In this document: piece after piece, positions 9,394-17,735 of the stretch
Layout: each line of letters begins with the position of its first letter
Position numbering within the stretch: the first letter of the stretch is position 1
Source of the DNA: Candidatus Dietzia intestinigallinarum
GTDB taxonomy: Bacteria; Actinomycetota; Actinomycetes; Mycobacteriales; Mycobacteriaceae
Assembly (NCBI GenBank): GCA_019119875.1
Contig: DWWG01000029.1
Coordinates: 1 to 44,363, forward strand
Direction of reading: 5' to 3'
Length of the DNA stretch: 44,363 nucleotides
Made by a program: the position numbers and the translations under genes
The notes under the pieces: model-generated
What the model saw: only the letters and a program-made list of their open reading frames with translations
The model's database searches: none
Told to the model about the DNA's origin: nothing

Positions 9394-9446
9394 CGTGCAG
9401 GCGCGCCAGCGGATGCTCGCGGACGTGCAGGCGCGCCAGCGGATGC
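9394..9446. repeat. Exact 23-bp direct repeat with 30-bp period
   Basis: Identical 23-base copies at 9394-9416 and 9424-9446, separated by 7 bases. Each contains the 8-base palindrome GGCGCGCC. Confidence 0.75.
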
Positions 9447-9528
9447 CGGGGCGGGCGTGGGAGGACGTGGGCGGGAAGCAGAAAGTCCCGACCACCACGA
9501 CTGTGATGACCGGGACCGCCTGCTCGCG

Positions 9529-9601
9529 TACCCCCTACGGGATTCGAACCCGCGCCGCCGGCGTGAAAGGCCGGTGTCCTAGGCCGCTAAACGAAGGGGG
9601 C
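9529..9601 (-). tRNA. tRNA-Glu (TTC)
   Basis: Cloverleaf on the minus strand. Acceptor GCCCCCT pairs with AGGGGGT (one G-U); the anticodon stem CCGGC-CTTTCAC-GCCGG carries TTC. The discriminator is A and no CCA is encoded. It is divergent from tRNA-Lys across 102 bases, so the promoters of both lie in that space. Confidence 0.95.
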
Positions 9602-9703
9602 GCTGCCACGTCCGGGGTCGCCGGTCCGCAGCGGAATACAGTCTAGGGCACCATGCGCCGGGCGGCTAAACGACCCGCATCTGCGACCGGTATCGTATGC
9701 GAT

Positions 9704-9779
9704 GCCCCTATAGCTCAGTTGGTAGAGCTACGGACTTTTAATCCGCAGGTCGCCGGTTCGAGCCCGGCTGGGGGCACCA
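9704..9779 (+). tRNA. tRNA-Lys (TTT)
   Basis: Cloverleaf on the plus strand. Acceptor GCCCCTA pairs with TGGGGGC; the anticodon loop CTTTTAA carries TTT; the T arm is GCCGG-TTCGAGC-CCGGC. CCA is encoded at 9777-9779. A short T run follows at 9783-9787. Confidence 0.96.
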
Positions 9780-10163
9780 TCGGTTTTAGGTGGCATCACT
9801 GCGGAGAATCGGCTGGATTCTCGCAGTAGCGGCGTCAAAGTTCGCAGTGATGTCGCCAAGATCAAAGTATCGCGGGATCTGCGCTTCGCCTCGGGTTTCG
9901 GCCGGCCTGGCAGATGGCGCGCGTGGGGGCAGCCGACCGGGCAGATGGCGCGCGTGGGGGCAGCCGACCGGGCAGATGGCGCGCGTTGGGGTCGGCTGAC
10001 CGGACAGATCGGCGCGGCGCGGCACCGCAGGAACCGGGGCACTACCGGCGGGGCACCACCGCCGGAACCGAGGCACCACCGGCGGGCCACCATCACCGAC
10101 CGGGTCACCACCGGCAGGGCCCGCTTTTTGGACCTGCCCGCCACGCGCTGGGACACTTGCTGC
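9780..10163. other. Repeat-rich spacer between tRNA-Lys and dus
   Basis: 384 bases without a supportable gene. Contents are the 31-bp tandem repeats listed separately and, from about 10020 to 10125, degenerate repeats built on GGCACCACCGGCGG. Frames of dus remain open through it, but dus homology begins only after 10164. Confidence 0.55.
9911..10003. repeat. 31-bp tandem repeat, three copies
   Basis: Copies start at 9911, 9942 and 9973. The first two are identical over 31 bases and begin CAGATGGCGCGCGTGGGGGC; the third diverges in its second half. A degraded fourth copy begins near 10005. There are no spacers between copies, so this is a simple tandem array and not a CRISPR. Confidence 0.8.
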
Positions 10164-11342
10164 ATGTCCGCCCCCACCGCCCCCGCGACGCCCGCTCTGC
10201 GCATCGGCCCGCTCGAACTCGCCTCGCCGGTCGTCCTCGCCCCGATGGCCGGGGTCACCAACGTCGCGTTCCGCACACTGTGCCGCGAGCTGGAGCAGGA
10301 GCAGCAGGGTTCGGTGTCGGGCCTGTACGTGTGCGAGATGGTGACGGCCCGCGCGCTGGTCGAGAGGCAGCCGGCGACCCTGCACATGGCCACGTTCGCG
10401 CCGGAGGAGTCGCCGCGCAGCCTGCAGCTGTACACGGTGGACTCCGAGTACACCTACCAGGCCGCCAAGATGATCGTGGACGAGGACCTGGCCGATCACA
10501 TCGACATCAACTTCGGCTGTCCTGTCCCCAAGGTCACTCGTCGGGGTGGCGGGTCGGCCATCCCGTACAAGCGTCGACTATTTCGCTCGATCGTCTCGGC
10601 CGCGGTGCGTGCGACCGAGGGCACCGACATCCCGGTCACGGTGAAGATGCGGGTGGGGATCGACGACGAGCACCACACCCATCTCGACGCCGGCCGGATC
10701 GCCGTCGAGGAGGGCGCCCGGGCTGTCGCGTTGCACGCGCGCACGGCGGCGCAGCGCTATTCGGGTCAGGCCGACTGGTCGCAGATCTCACGCCTGGTGG
10801 AACACATCGGGGCCGTCTCGGATGTCCCGGTCCTGGGTAACGGCGACATCTTCTCCGCCGAGGACGCGGTGCGGATGCGTGACGAGACGGGCTGCGCCGG
10901 CGTGGTGATCGGCCGCGGCTGCCTGGGCCGCCCGTGGCTGTTCTCCGAGCTCGCCGCGCGACTGCAGGGGCGGCAGGCCCCCACTCCGCCGACGCTCGGT
11001 GAGGTCGCGCGCATCATGTACCGCCACGGCGAGCTCCTCGCGCGGCACCACGGCGAGGACAAGGGCATGCGCGACATCCGCAAGCACGTCGCCTGGTACC
11101 TGCGCGGCTTCCCGGCTGGTTCGCAGAAGCGTGTCGGGCTGTCCGCGGTGCGCACGCTCGACGATCTCGCGGCGCTGCTGGCGGATCTGCCGGCGGACGA
11201 GCCGTTCCCGGCGGACGGCTACGGCCCGCGTGGACGTCAGGGCTCGCCGTCGAAGGTGCTGCTGCCCGAGGGCTGGCTCGACGACCCGGAGGACGACGCG
11301 GTGGCCCTGGAGGGCGCCGACGCCGAGAACTCGGGCGGCTGA
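10164..11342 (+). CDS. dus: tRNA-dihydrouridine synthase (DusB-like)
   Basis: FMN enzyme that reduces uridine to dihydrouridine in the tRNA D-loop. The 392-residue protein begins its TIM barrel at LASPVVLAPMAGVTNVAFR and has the active-site NFGCPVPKV with Cys119. It also shows VTVKMRVG, ALHARTAAQRYSG and the FMN-phosphate loop PVLGNGDIFSAEDA with GVVIGRGCLGRPW. A helical tRNA-binding domain follows. Length is a little above the usual 330-370 because of an acidic tail. ATG at 10164 is chosen because homology begins a few residues later; the site before it is poor, with GACACT 6 bases upstream as a weak leaderless candidate. It lies 115 bases before phoU. Confidence 0.92.
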   Translation: MSAPTAPATPALRIGPLELASPVVLAPMAGVTNVAFRTLCRELEQEQQGSVSGLYVCEMVTARALVERQPATLHMATFAPEESPRSLQLYTVDSEYTYQAAKMIVDEDLADHIDINFGCPVPKVTRRGGGSAIPYKRRLFRSIVSAAVRATEGTDIPVTVKMRVGIDDEHHTHLDAGRIAVEEGARAVALHARTAAQRYSGQADWSQISRLVEHIGAVSDVPVLGNGDIFSAEDAVRMRDETGCAGVVIGRGCLGRPWLFSELAARLQGRQAPTPPTLGEVARIMYRHGELLARHHGEDKGMRDIRKHVAWYLRGFPAGSQKRVGLSAVRTLDDLAALLADLPADEPFPADGYGPRGRQGSPSKVLLPEGWLDDPEDDAVALEGADAENSGG

Positions 11343-11395
11343 TCGCACGGAGGTCACCGCCCGGCCGCGCCCTGGGCGTCGGACCGCAGCGAGGA

Positions 11396-11417
11396 GTTAA
11401 CCGCCCGTTCATCGTTG
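11396..11417 (+). promoter_or_regulatory. Putative PHO-type box upstream of phoU
   Basis: Two adjacent 11-base units beginning GTTAACC and GTTCATC, resembling the GTTCACC direct repeats bound by phosphate response regulators (PhoP in Streptomyces, RegX3 in mycobacteria). The second unit ends 27 bases before the phoU -10 hexamer. Confidence 0.4.
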
Positions 11418-11444
11418 GCTCCGATCCTGCGGTTGACATGCGGG

Positions 11445-11450
11445 TATGCT
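11445..11450 (+). promoter_or_regulatory. -10 hexamer of phoU, predicted leaderless
   Basis: TATGCT, then 7 bases, then ATG at 11458. A TTGACA at 11433-11438 is too close to act as its -35 element. Confidence 0.6.
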
Positions 11451-11457
11451 GGCCTTC

Positions 11458-12288
11458 ATGCGTCTTGTCTACTCCGGAGAACTCGCGGATCTGGCCACCT
11501 CGATGGCCCGGATGTGCTCGATGGCCACAGATGACATGGAGCTGGCCACCCACGCCCTGCTCCAGGTGGATCTGGTCGCCGCCGAGAAGGTCCTCGAGTC
11601 GTCCTCGGAGATGTCGCGTCTGGCGACGGAGAACGAGGAACGCGGGTTCGCCCTGCTGGCCCTCCAGGCACCGGTGGCGCGTGATCTGCGCCAGGTCGTC
11701 ACGTCGATCCAGCTCGTCCAGGATCTGGTCAGGATGGGCACGCTGGCCGGCCACGTGGCCAAGATCGTGCGTCGGCGCCACCCTGAGCCGGTGTTGCCGG
11801 AGGCCGTCGACGGCTACTTCGCCGAGATGGGCCGGGTCGCGGTCTCGCTGGGCCGGTCGGCCACCGAGGTGCTGTTGAACCGGGATGCGGAGCAGGCGGC
11901 GACGCTCGCCCATCAGGATGACGCGGTGGACGATCTGCGCAGGCACCTGTTCACCCTGCTGACGGTGCGGGAGTGGAAGTACGGGGTCGCAGCGGCGGTG
12001 GATGTCACGCTGCTGGCCCGGTACTACGAGCGTTTCGCGGACCATGCCGTGGAGGTCGCGCAGCGCGTGATCTTCCTGGCCACGGGCGAGTACGCCAACC
12101 TGGGTGAGGACGACCCGGAGCACTCGTCGACCCCCAACGAGGAGCTGGTGCGTCGCTTCAACGAGACCGATCGGAGCTACCAGGAGCGCCGTTCCCGGCA
12201 TCTGGCGTCCGGCGGCGGCGAGTCCGCGGGTGAGGGTGGATCCGACGACGACGAGGGGCCGGGCCCGGATTCCACCACCGGCAGCTGA
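11458..12288 (+). CDS. phoU: Phosphate transport regulator PhoU
   Basis: Cytoplasmic negative regulator that links the Pst transporter to the phosphate-sensing histidine kinase. The 276-residue protein holds two PhoU three-helix repeats. The first has the block [21 protein letters not shown] and the second ends [23 protein letters not shown]. After about residue 235 there is a low-complexity Gly/Ser/Asp tail, longer than in M. tuberculosis PhoY proteins and probably disordered. Start at 11458 (MRLVYSGEL) is preferred over an ATG four codons earlier because it matches PhoU proteins and has TATGCT 7 bases upstream. It converges on pstB across a hairpin. Confidence 0.94.
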   Translation: MRLVYSGELADLATSMARMCSMATDDMELATHALLQVDLVAAEKVLESSSEMSRLATENEERGFALLALQAPVARDLRQVVTSIQLVQDLVRMGTLAGHVAKIVRRRHPEPVLPEAVDGYFAEMGRVAVSLGRSATEVLLNRDAEQAATLAHQDDAVDDLRRHLFTLLTVREWKYGVAAAVDVTLLARYYERFADHAVEVAQRVIFLATGEYANLGEDDPEHSSTPNEELVRRFNETDRSYQERRSRHLASGGGESAGEGGSDDDEGPGPDSTTGS

Positions 12289-12318
12289 CCGTTCGGCGGA
12301 CGCCCGCTGAACAGCAGG

Positions 12319-12361
12319 CCGCCCCCGGGTGCCGGTCGGTGAGGCCGGTGCCCGGGGGCGG
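12319..12361. terminator. Bidirectional hairpin between phoU and pstB
   Basis: Stem of 19 pairs (12319-12337 with 12343-12361, three G-U-type positions), 5-base loop GGTGA. It sits between the convergent ends of phoU and pstB. There is no long T run, as is common in actinobacteria. Confidence 0.75.
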
Positions 12362-12405
12362 TTCTCGTCGGACTGTGGGGGGGGCTGCGGCCCGCGGTGT
12401 GACGC

Positions 12406-13182
12406 TCAGCCGAAGCGGCCGGAGACGTAGTCCTCGGTCTGCTTGTTGTCGGGGTTGGAGAAGATCTTCTCCGTGGCGTTGACCTCGACCAGCTGGCCGG
12501 GCATGCCGGTCGCCTCGAGAGAGAAGAACGCCGTCTGATCGGACACACGCGCGGCCTGCTGCATGTTGTGCGTGACGATCACGATGGTGAACTCGCTCTT
12601 GAGCTGGGCGATCAGGTCCTCGACCGCGAGGGTGGAGATCGGGTCCAGGGCGGAGCAGGGCTCGTCCATGAGGAGCACCTGCGGTTCGATCGCGATGGCG
12701 CGGGCGATGCACAGGCGCTGCTGCTGGCCACCGGAGAGTCCGCCGCCGGGCTTGTCGAGTCGGTCCTTGACCTCGTTCCAGAGGTTGGCGCCGCGCAGCG
12801 ACTTCTCGGCCACCTCGTCGAGGACCTTCTTGTTCTTGACGCCCTGGAGACGGAGGCCGGCCACCACGTTCTCCTTGATGGACATGGTGGGGAACGGGTT
12901 GGGGCGCTGGAACACCATGCCGATGGTCCGGCGCACGGCGACGGGGTCCACCTTCTTGTCGTAGATGTCCACGCCGTCGAGCTTGATGGAGCCCTTGACG
13001 TAGGCGCCGGGGATCTCCTCGTGCATGCGGTTCAGCGACCGCAGCACGGTGGACTTGCCACAGCCGGACGGGCCGATGAAGGCGGTCACCGAGCGCGGCG
13101 GGACGTGGAGATTGACGTCCTTGACGGCGTGGAAGTCGCCGTAGAAGATGTCGACGTTCTCGAGGTCGAGTCGCTTGGCCAT
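12406..13182 (-). CDS. pstB: Phosphate ABC transporter ATP-binding protein PstB
   Basis: ATPase of the high-affinity phosphate importer. The 258-residue protein has Walker [10 protein letters not shown] (residues 37-45), the PstB-typical [16 protein letters not shown] around the Q-loop, the signature LSGGQQQRL, Walker [14 protein letters not shown] and the H-loop IVTHNM. It ends EDYVSGRFG, the normal PstB C terminus. AAGGA lies 8 bases before the ATG. It is the last gene of pstSCAB, 10 bases after pstA. Confidence 0.97.
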   Translation of the reverse strand: MAKRLDLENVDIFYGDFHAVKDVNLHVPPRSVTAFIGPSGCGKSTVLRSLNRMHEEIPGAYVKGSIKLDGVDIYDKKVDPVAVRRTIGMVFQRPNPFPTMSIKENVVAGLRLQGVKNKKVLDEVAEKSLRGANLWNEVKDRLDKPGGGLSGGQQQRLCIARAIAIEPQVLLMDEPCSALDPISTLAVEDLIAQLKSEFTIVIVTHNMQQAARVSDQTAFFSLEATGMPGQLVEVNATEKIFSNPDNKQTEDYVSGRFG

Positions 13183-13192
13183 GGTGGGGTCC

Positions 13193-14107
13193 TTACTTCG
13201 TCTTGGGCGCGAGCGCCTTGGCGGCGAACGTGGCGAGGACGTTCGCCAGCGCGATGATGATGATCAGGGTGAGGGCGGCGCCCCAGATGCGGTACTGGCC
13301 GGCTTCGTTCGGGTTGGAGAGCTGGTTGTAGATGAGCAGCGGCAGCGAGGCCATGTTGCCCTGGAAGAGGTCGTAGTTGTAGCTCGCCGTGTAGCCCACC
13401 AGGATCAGCACCGGTGCGGTCTCGCCCATGACGCGGGCGATGGCGAGGAACATGCCGGAGATCATCCCGGACAGCGCGGTGGGGACCACGACACTGACGA
13501 TCGTCTTCCACTTGGGCACGCCCAGGGCGTAGGAGGCCTCGCGGAGCTCGTCCGGGACCAGCTTGAGCATCTCCTCGGTGGAGCGGACGATCAGCGGGAG
13601 CATGAGCAGCACGAGTGCCAGGCTCACCGCGAACGCGCTGAGGTTCAGCTGCAGGAAGGTCACCCACACGCCGAAGATGAAGATGGCGGCGACGACCGAG
13701 GGGACGCCGGCGAGGACGTCCACCATGAAGGTCGTGGGCTTGGCGAGCCTGGAGTCGGGGTACTCGACGAGCATGATGCCGGCGGCCACACCGAGCGGGA
13801 TCGAGATGATCGCCGCGATGAGCGCCTGGACGAGACTGCCGTAGATCGCGTGGCCCACCCCGCCGGCCATGGAGGACGGCGCGACGAGGAAGAACGAGTT
13901 GGTCCACCACGTCGGGTTGAGCACCGCGGGCAGTCCCGCGACGATGACCTTGTACAGCAGCGCGATGAGCGGGACCACCGCGAGCACGAAGCACACGGTG
14001 AACAGCACCGCGGCGGTCTTGTCCTTGAACTTCCGGCTGCCGGAGACCGGCAGGAAGGTCTCCGCCGGCTTGGCGGGCTTGGCGAGATCTGTCGTGGTCG
14101 AGGACAT
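13193..14107 (-). CDS. pstA: Phosphate ABC transporter permease PstA
   Basis: Inner-membrane channel subunit. The 304-residue protein has an N-terminal cytoplasmic tail of about 30 residues and six predicted helices. The EAA loop that contacts PstB reads [22 protein letters not shown]. Blocks typical of PstA are [16 protein letters not shown] and [15 protein letters not shown]. Its ATG shares one base with the pstC stop (TGATG), so translation is probably coupled. The longer open frame runs inside pstC and is not used. Confidence 0.95.
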   Translation of the reverse strand: MSSTTTDLAKPAKPAETFLPVSGSRKFKDKTAAVLFTVCFVLAVVPLIALLYKVIVAGLPAVLNPTWWTNSFFLVAPSSMAGGVGHAIYGSLVQALIAAIISIPLGVAAGIMLVEYPDSRLAKPTTFMVDVLAGVPSVVAAIFIFGVWVTFLQLNLSAFAVSLALVLLMLPLIVRSTEEMLKLVPDELREASYALGVPKWKTIVSVVVPTALSGMISGMFLAIARVMGETAPVLILVGYTASYNYDLFQGNMASLPLLIYNQLSNPNEAGQYRIWGAALTLIIIIALANVLATFAAKALAPKTK

Positions 14108-15156
14108 CAGCCGTTGACCTTTCCACCGGACACCGAACGGGCGATGAGGTTGACGATGAACGTGAGGATGAAGAGCACCAGACCCGCCGCGATGTACGCG
14201 CCGGTGGGCAGCGGGTGGTTGAACTCGGCGCTGGCGGAGGCGATCTTCGAGGCGAAGGTGAAGCCGCCGTCGAACAGCGACAGGACACTCGGCGAGCTGG
14301 CGGCACGCAGGATGATGAGCACCGCGACCGTCTCGCCGAGTGCGCGACCGAGGGCGAGCATCGAGCCCGCGATCATGCCGGACTTGGCGTACGGGAAGCA
14401 GGTCATCCGGATCTTCTCCCACTTGGTGGCGCCCAGCGCCAGGGCGGCCTCCTGGTGGAGTGACGGGGTCTGGCGGATGGTCTCGCGCGACATCGAGGTG
14501 ATGATCGGCAGGATCATGATCGCGAGCACCACGCCCGCGGTGAAGATCGTGCCGCCTCCGGCGATGGACACGTTGCCGTCGCTGAACAGGAAGAACCAGC
14601 CGAGGTTGCGGTTGAGCCACTCGGCGAAGGGCACCATCCACGGGCCCAGGACGAGCAGGCCCCACATGCCGTAGATGATCGACGGCACGGCGGCCAGCAG
14701 GTCGATGAGTGCGGACAGCCCGCGCGACAGCCTCGCGGGGGCGTACTGCACGAGGAACGTGGCGATACCGATCGCGACGGGGACCGCGAGGACCAGCGCG
14801 AAGACCGAGCTCAGCACGGTGACCTTGAGCAGGTCGAGGATGCCGAACCGCAGGTTCTCCGGGTCGGTGGTGTTCCACTCCGACGAGGTGAGGAAGTTGA
14901 CGTGGTTCTGCATCAGCGACGGCGTGGCCTGGGTGACCAGCACGATGCCGATGAGGGCGATGAGGGCGACGATGACAGCGCCCGCGGCCACGGTGAGGCT
15001 GCGGAACAGCGTGTCGATCCTCTGCGAGGACCCGGCGTCCCGCAGGTCGGTCTTGTCGCCCTTGTCAGAGTCCGGCACCAGACCGGAGCCGGAGTCGAGA
15101 CCGCCGGGGCCGGCGTTCATCTCGGCGTCACGGTCGACGGATTCGTGAACTGTCAT
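14107..15156 (-). CDS. pstC: Phosphate ABC transporter permease PstC
   Basis: Second channel subunit of the phosphate importer. The 349-residue protein has a hydrophilic N-terminal tail of about 50 residues, then membrane helices beginning at [18 protein letters not shown]. The EAA loop reads [40 protein letters not shown] and [14 protein letters not shown] are typical PstC blocks. GAAGG lies about 5 bases before the ATG at 15156. A perfect hairpin lies between it and pstS. Confidence 0.96.
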   Translation of the reverse strand: MTVHESVDRDAEMNAGPGGLDSGSGLVPDSDKGDKTDLRDAGSSQRIDTLFRSLTVAAGAVIVALIALIGIVLVTQATPSLMQNHVNFLTSSEWNTTDPENLRFGILDLLKVTVLSSVFALVLAVPVAIGIATFLVQYAPARLSRGLSALIDLLAAVPSIIYGMWGLLVLGPWMVPFAEWLNRNLGWFFLFSDGNVSIAGGGTIFTAGVVLAIMILPIITSMSRETIRQTPSLHQEAALALGATKWEKIRMTCFPYAKSGMIAGSMLALGRALGETVAVLIILRAASSPSVLSLFDGGFTFASKIASASAEFNHPLPTGAYIAAGLVLFILTFIVNLIARSVSGGKVNG

Positions 15157-15213
15157 GAGACCTTCAGTCGCTCGGGGAACACTGTCGTTCGGGGGTGGAA
15201 CTTCCCGGCCGCC

Positions 15214-15240
15214 GGGTCCGCCCCTGCGCGGGGCGGACCC
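15214..15240 (-). terminator. Hairpin between pstS and pstC, probable attenuator or mRNA stabiliser
   Basis: Perfect 11-bp GC stem (15214-15224 with 15230-15240) with a 5-base loop, 21 bases after the pstS stop and without a T run. Intercistronic hairpins here commonly allow more PstS than permease to be made. Confidence 0.6.
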
Positions 15241-15261
15241 GGTGACCAGCGCTCAGGCTGA

Positions 15262-16374
15262 TCAGGTGATGTTGTCGATCGCCTCGGTGAGCTTGCCGCG
15301 GAACTCGTCCGGGATCGGGATGTAGCCCTCGGCCTCGAGCTGATCCTGGACCTCCTCGGCCACGGCCACGTTCAGGAAGGACTTGACGGCCAGTGCCATC
15401 TCCGGGTCCTTGTAGTGCGAGCACACGATCTCGTAGGTCGGCATGATGATCGGGTACGCGCCGGCGGTCTCGGGGACGTAGAAGGACGAGGTGTCGATGA
15501 CCAGGTCGTGCGAGTCCTCGTGCTTCAGCTTGGCCGAGTCGATGGTCACGCCGGCGGTCTCGGCGTTGAGCTCGACACCCTCGGCGTCGGCGGGGGTGAT
15601 GACCTTGACCATGCCCAGGTTCTGGCTCTTGGCGTAGGACCACTCGGTGTAGGTGATGGTGCCCGGGGTCTGGGCGACGGCGGCGGAGACGCCCTCGTTG
15701 CCACGCGAGCCCTCGCCGGTGCCCCCGTTGAAGGTCTTACCGGCACCCTCGGTCCAGACCTCCGGTGCGGCGGCCTCGAGGTACTTCTGGAAGTTGTCGG
15801 TGGTGCCGGACTCGTCCGAACGGAAGACCACGGTGATCTCCTGGTCCGGGAGCTCGACGCCCTCGTTCTCCGCCGCGATGGCCGGGTCGTTCCAGTTGGT
15901 GATCTCGCCCTTGAAGACCTTGGCGAGGGTGTCTCCCGACATCGCGACCTCGACGCCGTCGAGGTTGTAGGCCACGGCGATCGGGCCGAACACGGCCGGC
16001 AGGTTCCAGGCGGGGCCCTCACAGCGGGCCTCGGCCTCGACGTACTCGGTGTCCTTGAGCGGGGAGTCGGAGCCACCGAACGCGGTCTGGCCGCCGATGA
16101 ACTCCTTGACGCCGGAGCCGGAGCCGTTGGAGTTGTAGTCGAGGGTGTGGCCGTCACAGCTCATGGCGTACGAGTTGGCGAAGATGGTCATCGCGTTGTT
16201 CTGCGACGAGGCTCCGGAGGCGTTGAGGTTCTCGAGACCACCGCACTCGACGCCGGGCAGGGCCTGCGCCGCGGTCTCGTCACCACCGCCGGTGTTGTCG
16301 TCAGAGCAGGCGGCCAGGCCGACCGTCGTCAGGGCGGCGAGCCCGAAGAGGGCACCGGTGCGCTTGAGGTCCAC
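15262..16374 (-). CDS. pstS: Phosphate-binding lipoprotein PstS
   Basis: Extracytoplasmic phosphate receptor of the Pst importer. The 370-residue precursor has a signal peptide ending in the lipobox LAAC (Cys23 lipidated). Phosphate-binding blocks of the family follow: NASGASSQ, YNSNGSGSGVKEFI, FGGSDSPLKD and VVFRSDESGTTDNFQKYL. Length is normal. GTG at 16374 is chosen over an upstream ATG at 16548 because it places the lipobox correctly and has a strong Shine-Dalgarno sequence (AAGGAG). It is first in pstSCAB, and the clear PHO-type box upstream predicts induction when phosphate is low. Confidence 0.97.
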   Translation of the reverse strand: MDLKRTGALFGLAALTTVGLAACSDDNTGGGDETAAQALPGVECGGLENLNASGASSQNNAMTIFANSYAMSCDGHTLDYNSNGSGSGVKEFIGGQTAFGGSDSPLKDTEYVEAEARCEGPAWNLPAVFGPIAVAYNLDGVEVAMSGDTLAKVFKGEITNWNDPAIAAENEGVELPDQEITVVFRSDESGTTDNFQKYLEAAAPEVWTEGAGKTFNGGTGEGSRGNEGVSAAVAQTPGTITYTEWSYAKSQNLGMVKVITPADAEGVELNAETAGVTIDSAKLKHEDSHDLVIDTSSFYVPETAGAYPIIMPTYEIVCSHYKDPEMALAVKSFLNVAVAEEVQDQLEAEGYIPIPDEFRGKLTEAIDNIT

Positions 16375-16471
16375 AGAATCTCCTTGGTTCGTCCGGCGGG
16401 CTCCCCACCGGGCTAGTACGTGGCGACTGAGTCGCGTCGTCGGATATCCACCGACAGTCCGACGGGGAGAG

Positions 16472-16477
16472 AACCTA
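16472..16477 (-). promoter_or_regulatory. Candidate -10 hexamer of pstS
   Basis: TAGGTT on the minus strand, 5 bases beyond the PHO-type repeats. The matching -35 position would fall inside the repeats, as expected for an activated promoter. Predicted leader is about 90 bases. Confidence 0.45.
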
Positions 16478-16482
16478 AGGCT

Positions 16483-16526
16483 CGGATGTGAACAACCCCG
16501 CGAACAAAGGTGAACGGCGGATGAAC
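16483..16526 (-). promoter_or_regulatory. PHO-type box upstream of pstS, four 11-bp units
   Basis: On the minus strand four contiguous 11-base units begin GTTCATC, GTTCACC, TTCGCGG and GTTCACA (16516-16526, 16505-16515, 16494-16504, 16483-16493). Three of four match the GTTCACC repeat of actinobacterial phosphate response regulators in exact 11-base register. Confidence 0.8.
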
Positions 16527-16625
16527 TCGCAGCGTGAGCCCTGTTCACCTGGTCTCGGAATCCAGGCCCCGGGCACCCCCACCTGGGGCGATCCTGAGAA
16601 ATCGGGCGGTGACGGGCATCGCGGA

Positions 16626-17735
16626 TCAGGAGGAGGTATAGGTCACATCAACGAGTTCGATCGCGAATCCGAGCTTCTCGTAGGTCCGGATGGCCGGCCG
16701 GTTGTCGCCCTCCACGTAGAGGACCACCGACTCCGCGCCGACCGGCCCCTCCAGGTGCTCCACCCCGATCGATGTGAGGACGCCGCCCAGTCCGCGACCC
16801 TGGTCGGCGGGGTCGACGGCCACCACGTAGACCTCCCCCTCCACGGGCTCGCCGGGTTCGGCGACGGTCTTGGTCCAGTGGAAGCCCGCCAGCCTGGGCG
16901 CGGCGGCGGTGTCGGCGGCGGTGCCCGCGGCGGCGGTGTCGGCGGCGGTGGTGTCGGCGGTGGCGGTGTCCACGGCGAGGAAGATCGCGCCGGTGTCGAC
17001 CCAGTCCACGGCCAGCCTCTCGTCCAGCTGTGCGGGGGTCCACCCACCCTGCTCGGGATGCCAGTGGAAGGCGGCGTTGTTGACGCGCAGGAACTCGGCG
17101 CGGGCGTCGAGCCCCGGCCACCGGTCACCCCCCTCGGACACGGCCTCGGCCAGGGTGCCGAACTCGACGCCCTCGACGGGACGCCGCTCGGGCAGCGCCG
17201 GCCCGTCCGCAGCGCGTCGCCGCATCCTGAGCAGCTCACGCGTGCGCGTCATGCCCAGCCCCTCGGCGAGCGCGACGGCACCGGGCAGGGCGCCGTGCGC
17301 CCACACCGCGACGGCGGGCTCGCGCCCGAGGACGGCGCGCACGAGGTCTGCGCCGATCCCCCGCCGCCGGTGGTCGGGGTGGACCACGAGCTCGGCGGTC
17401 GCGTCGGCGCCGGTTCCGGAGATCTGGGCGTAGCCCACGACGTCGGCGTCCGGGGCGTCCCCGGCGCGGGCCAGCAGGTGCCGCACGTCCGCGGCCGCCG
17501 CGCCGGCACCTCCGCCGTCTGCTGCCCCGCCGTCTGCTGCACTGCCGTCTGCTGCCCCGTCGTCTGTTGCCCTGCCGTCTGCGCCCCCGCCGACTGCTCC
17601 CCCGCCGGCGTGAGCCCGCAGTGCACGCAGTGGCTGCTCACCGAGCGGCGCCACGCCGTCGACGGCCCCGGCCGCGCGCGCCAGTGCCTCGATCTGCGCG
17701 ACGTCCCCGCCGTCCGGCGTCACTTCGACGATCAT
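16626..17735 (-). CDS. mshD: Mycothiol synthase MshD
   Basis: Acetyl-CoA-dependent enzyme that completes mycothiol, the main thiol of actinobacteria, by acetylating the cysteine of Cys-GlcN-Ins. The 369-residue protein has two GNAT domains. The first contains [20 protein letters not shown] and the second [20 protein letters not shown]. Each domain is interrupted by an Ala/Asp/Gly or Ala/Thr/Asp low-complexity segment (residues 45-74 and about 256-279) encoded by short DNA repeats, so the protein is longer than the usual 300-315. The start overlaps the glnR-like stop by ATGA. The glnR-mshD-pst-phoU order matches my recollection of Rv0818-Rv0821c. Confidence 0.93.
   Translation of the reverse strand: MIVEVTPDGGDVAQIEALARAAGAVDGVAPLGEQPLRALRAHAGGGAVGGGADGRATDDGAADGSAADGGAADGGGAGAAAADVRHLLARAGDAPDADVVGYAQISGTGADATAELVVHPDHRRRGIGADLVRAVLGREPAVAVWAHGALPGAVALAEGLGMTRTRELLRMRRRAADGPALPERRPVEGVEFGTLAEAVSEGGDRWPGLDARAEFLRVNNAAFHWHPEQGGWTPAQLDERLAVDWVDTGAIFLAVDTATADTTAADTAAAGTAADTAAAPRLAGFHWTKTVAEPGEPVEGEVYVVAVDPADQGRGLGGVLTSIGVEHLEGPVGAESVVLYVEGDNRPAIRTYEKLGFAIELVDVTYTSS
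16900..16971. repeat. Low-complexity repeat inside mshD (second GNAT domain)
   Basis: Repeats of GCGGCGGTGTCG and variants, read on minus as an Ala/Asp/Thr-rich run in the protein. Copies are imperfect. Confidence 0.7.
17514..17603. repeat. 15-bp tandem repeat inside mshD (first GNAT domain), six units
   Basis: Six 15-base units beginning at 17514 with GCCGTCTGCTGCCCC; units 1 and 3 are identical. The period keeps the frame and adds five residues per unit (Ala, Asp, Gly rich) at residues 45-74. Confidence 0.85.

Larger units (their letters stand above)
9024..9528. other. Repeat-rich spacer between tRNA-Glu and tRNA-Asp
   Basis: 505 bases with no convincing gene. Several overlapping frames are open in both directions, but they have low-complexity products and no supported start. 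It holds two sets of short direct repeats, listed separately. A promoter for tRNA-Asp and tRNA-Phe may lie near its left end but is not clear. Confidence 0.5.

Noticed and set aside
9704-9779. tRNA-Lys as an integration site for a mobile element
   Set aside because: No second copy of the tRNA 3' end and no integrase or other mobile gene nearby.
9911-10003. CRISPR array
   Set aside because: The repeats are adjacent with no spacers, and no cas gene is present.
11433-11438. TTGACA as the -35 element of phoU
   Set aside because: It lies only 6 bases from the -10 hexamer TATGCT; proper spacing is about 17.
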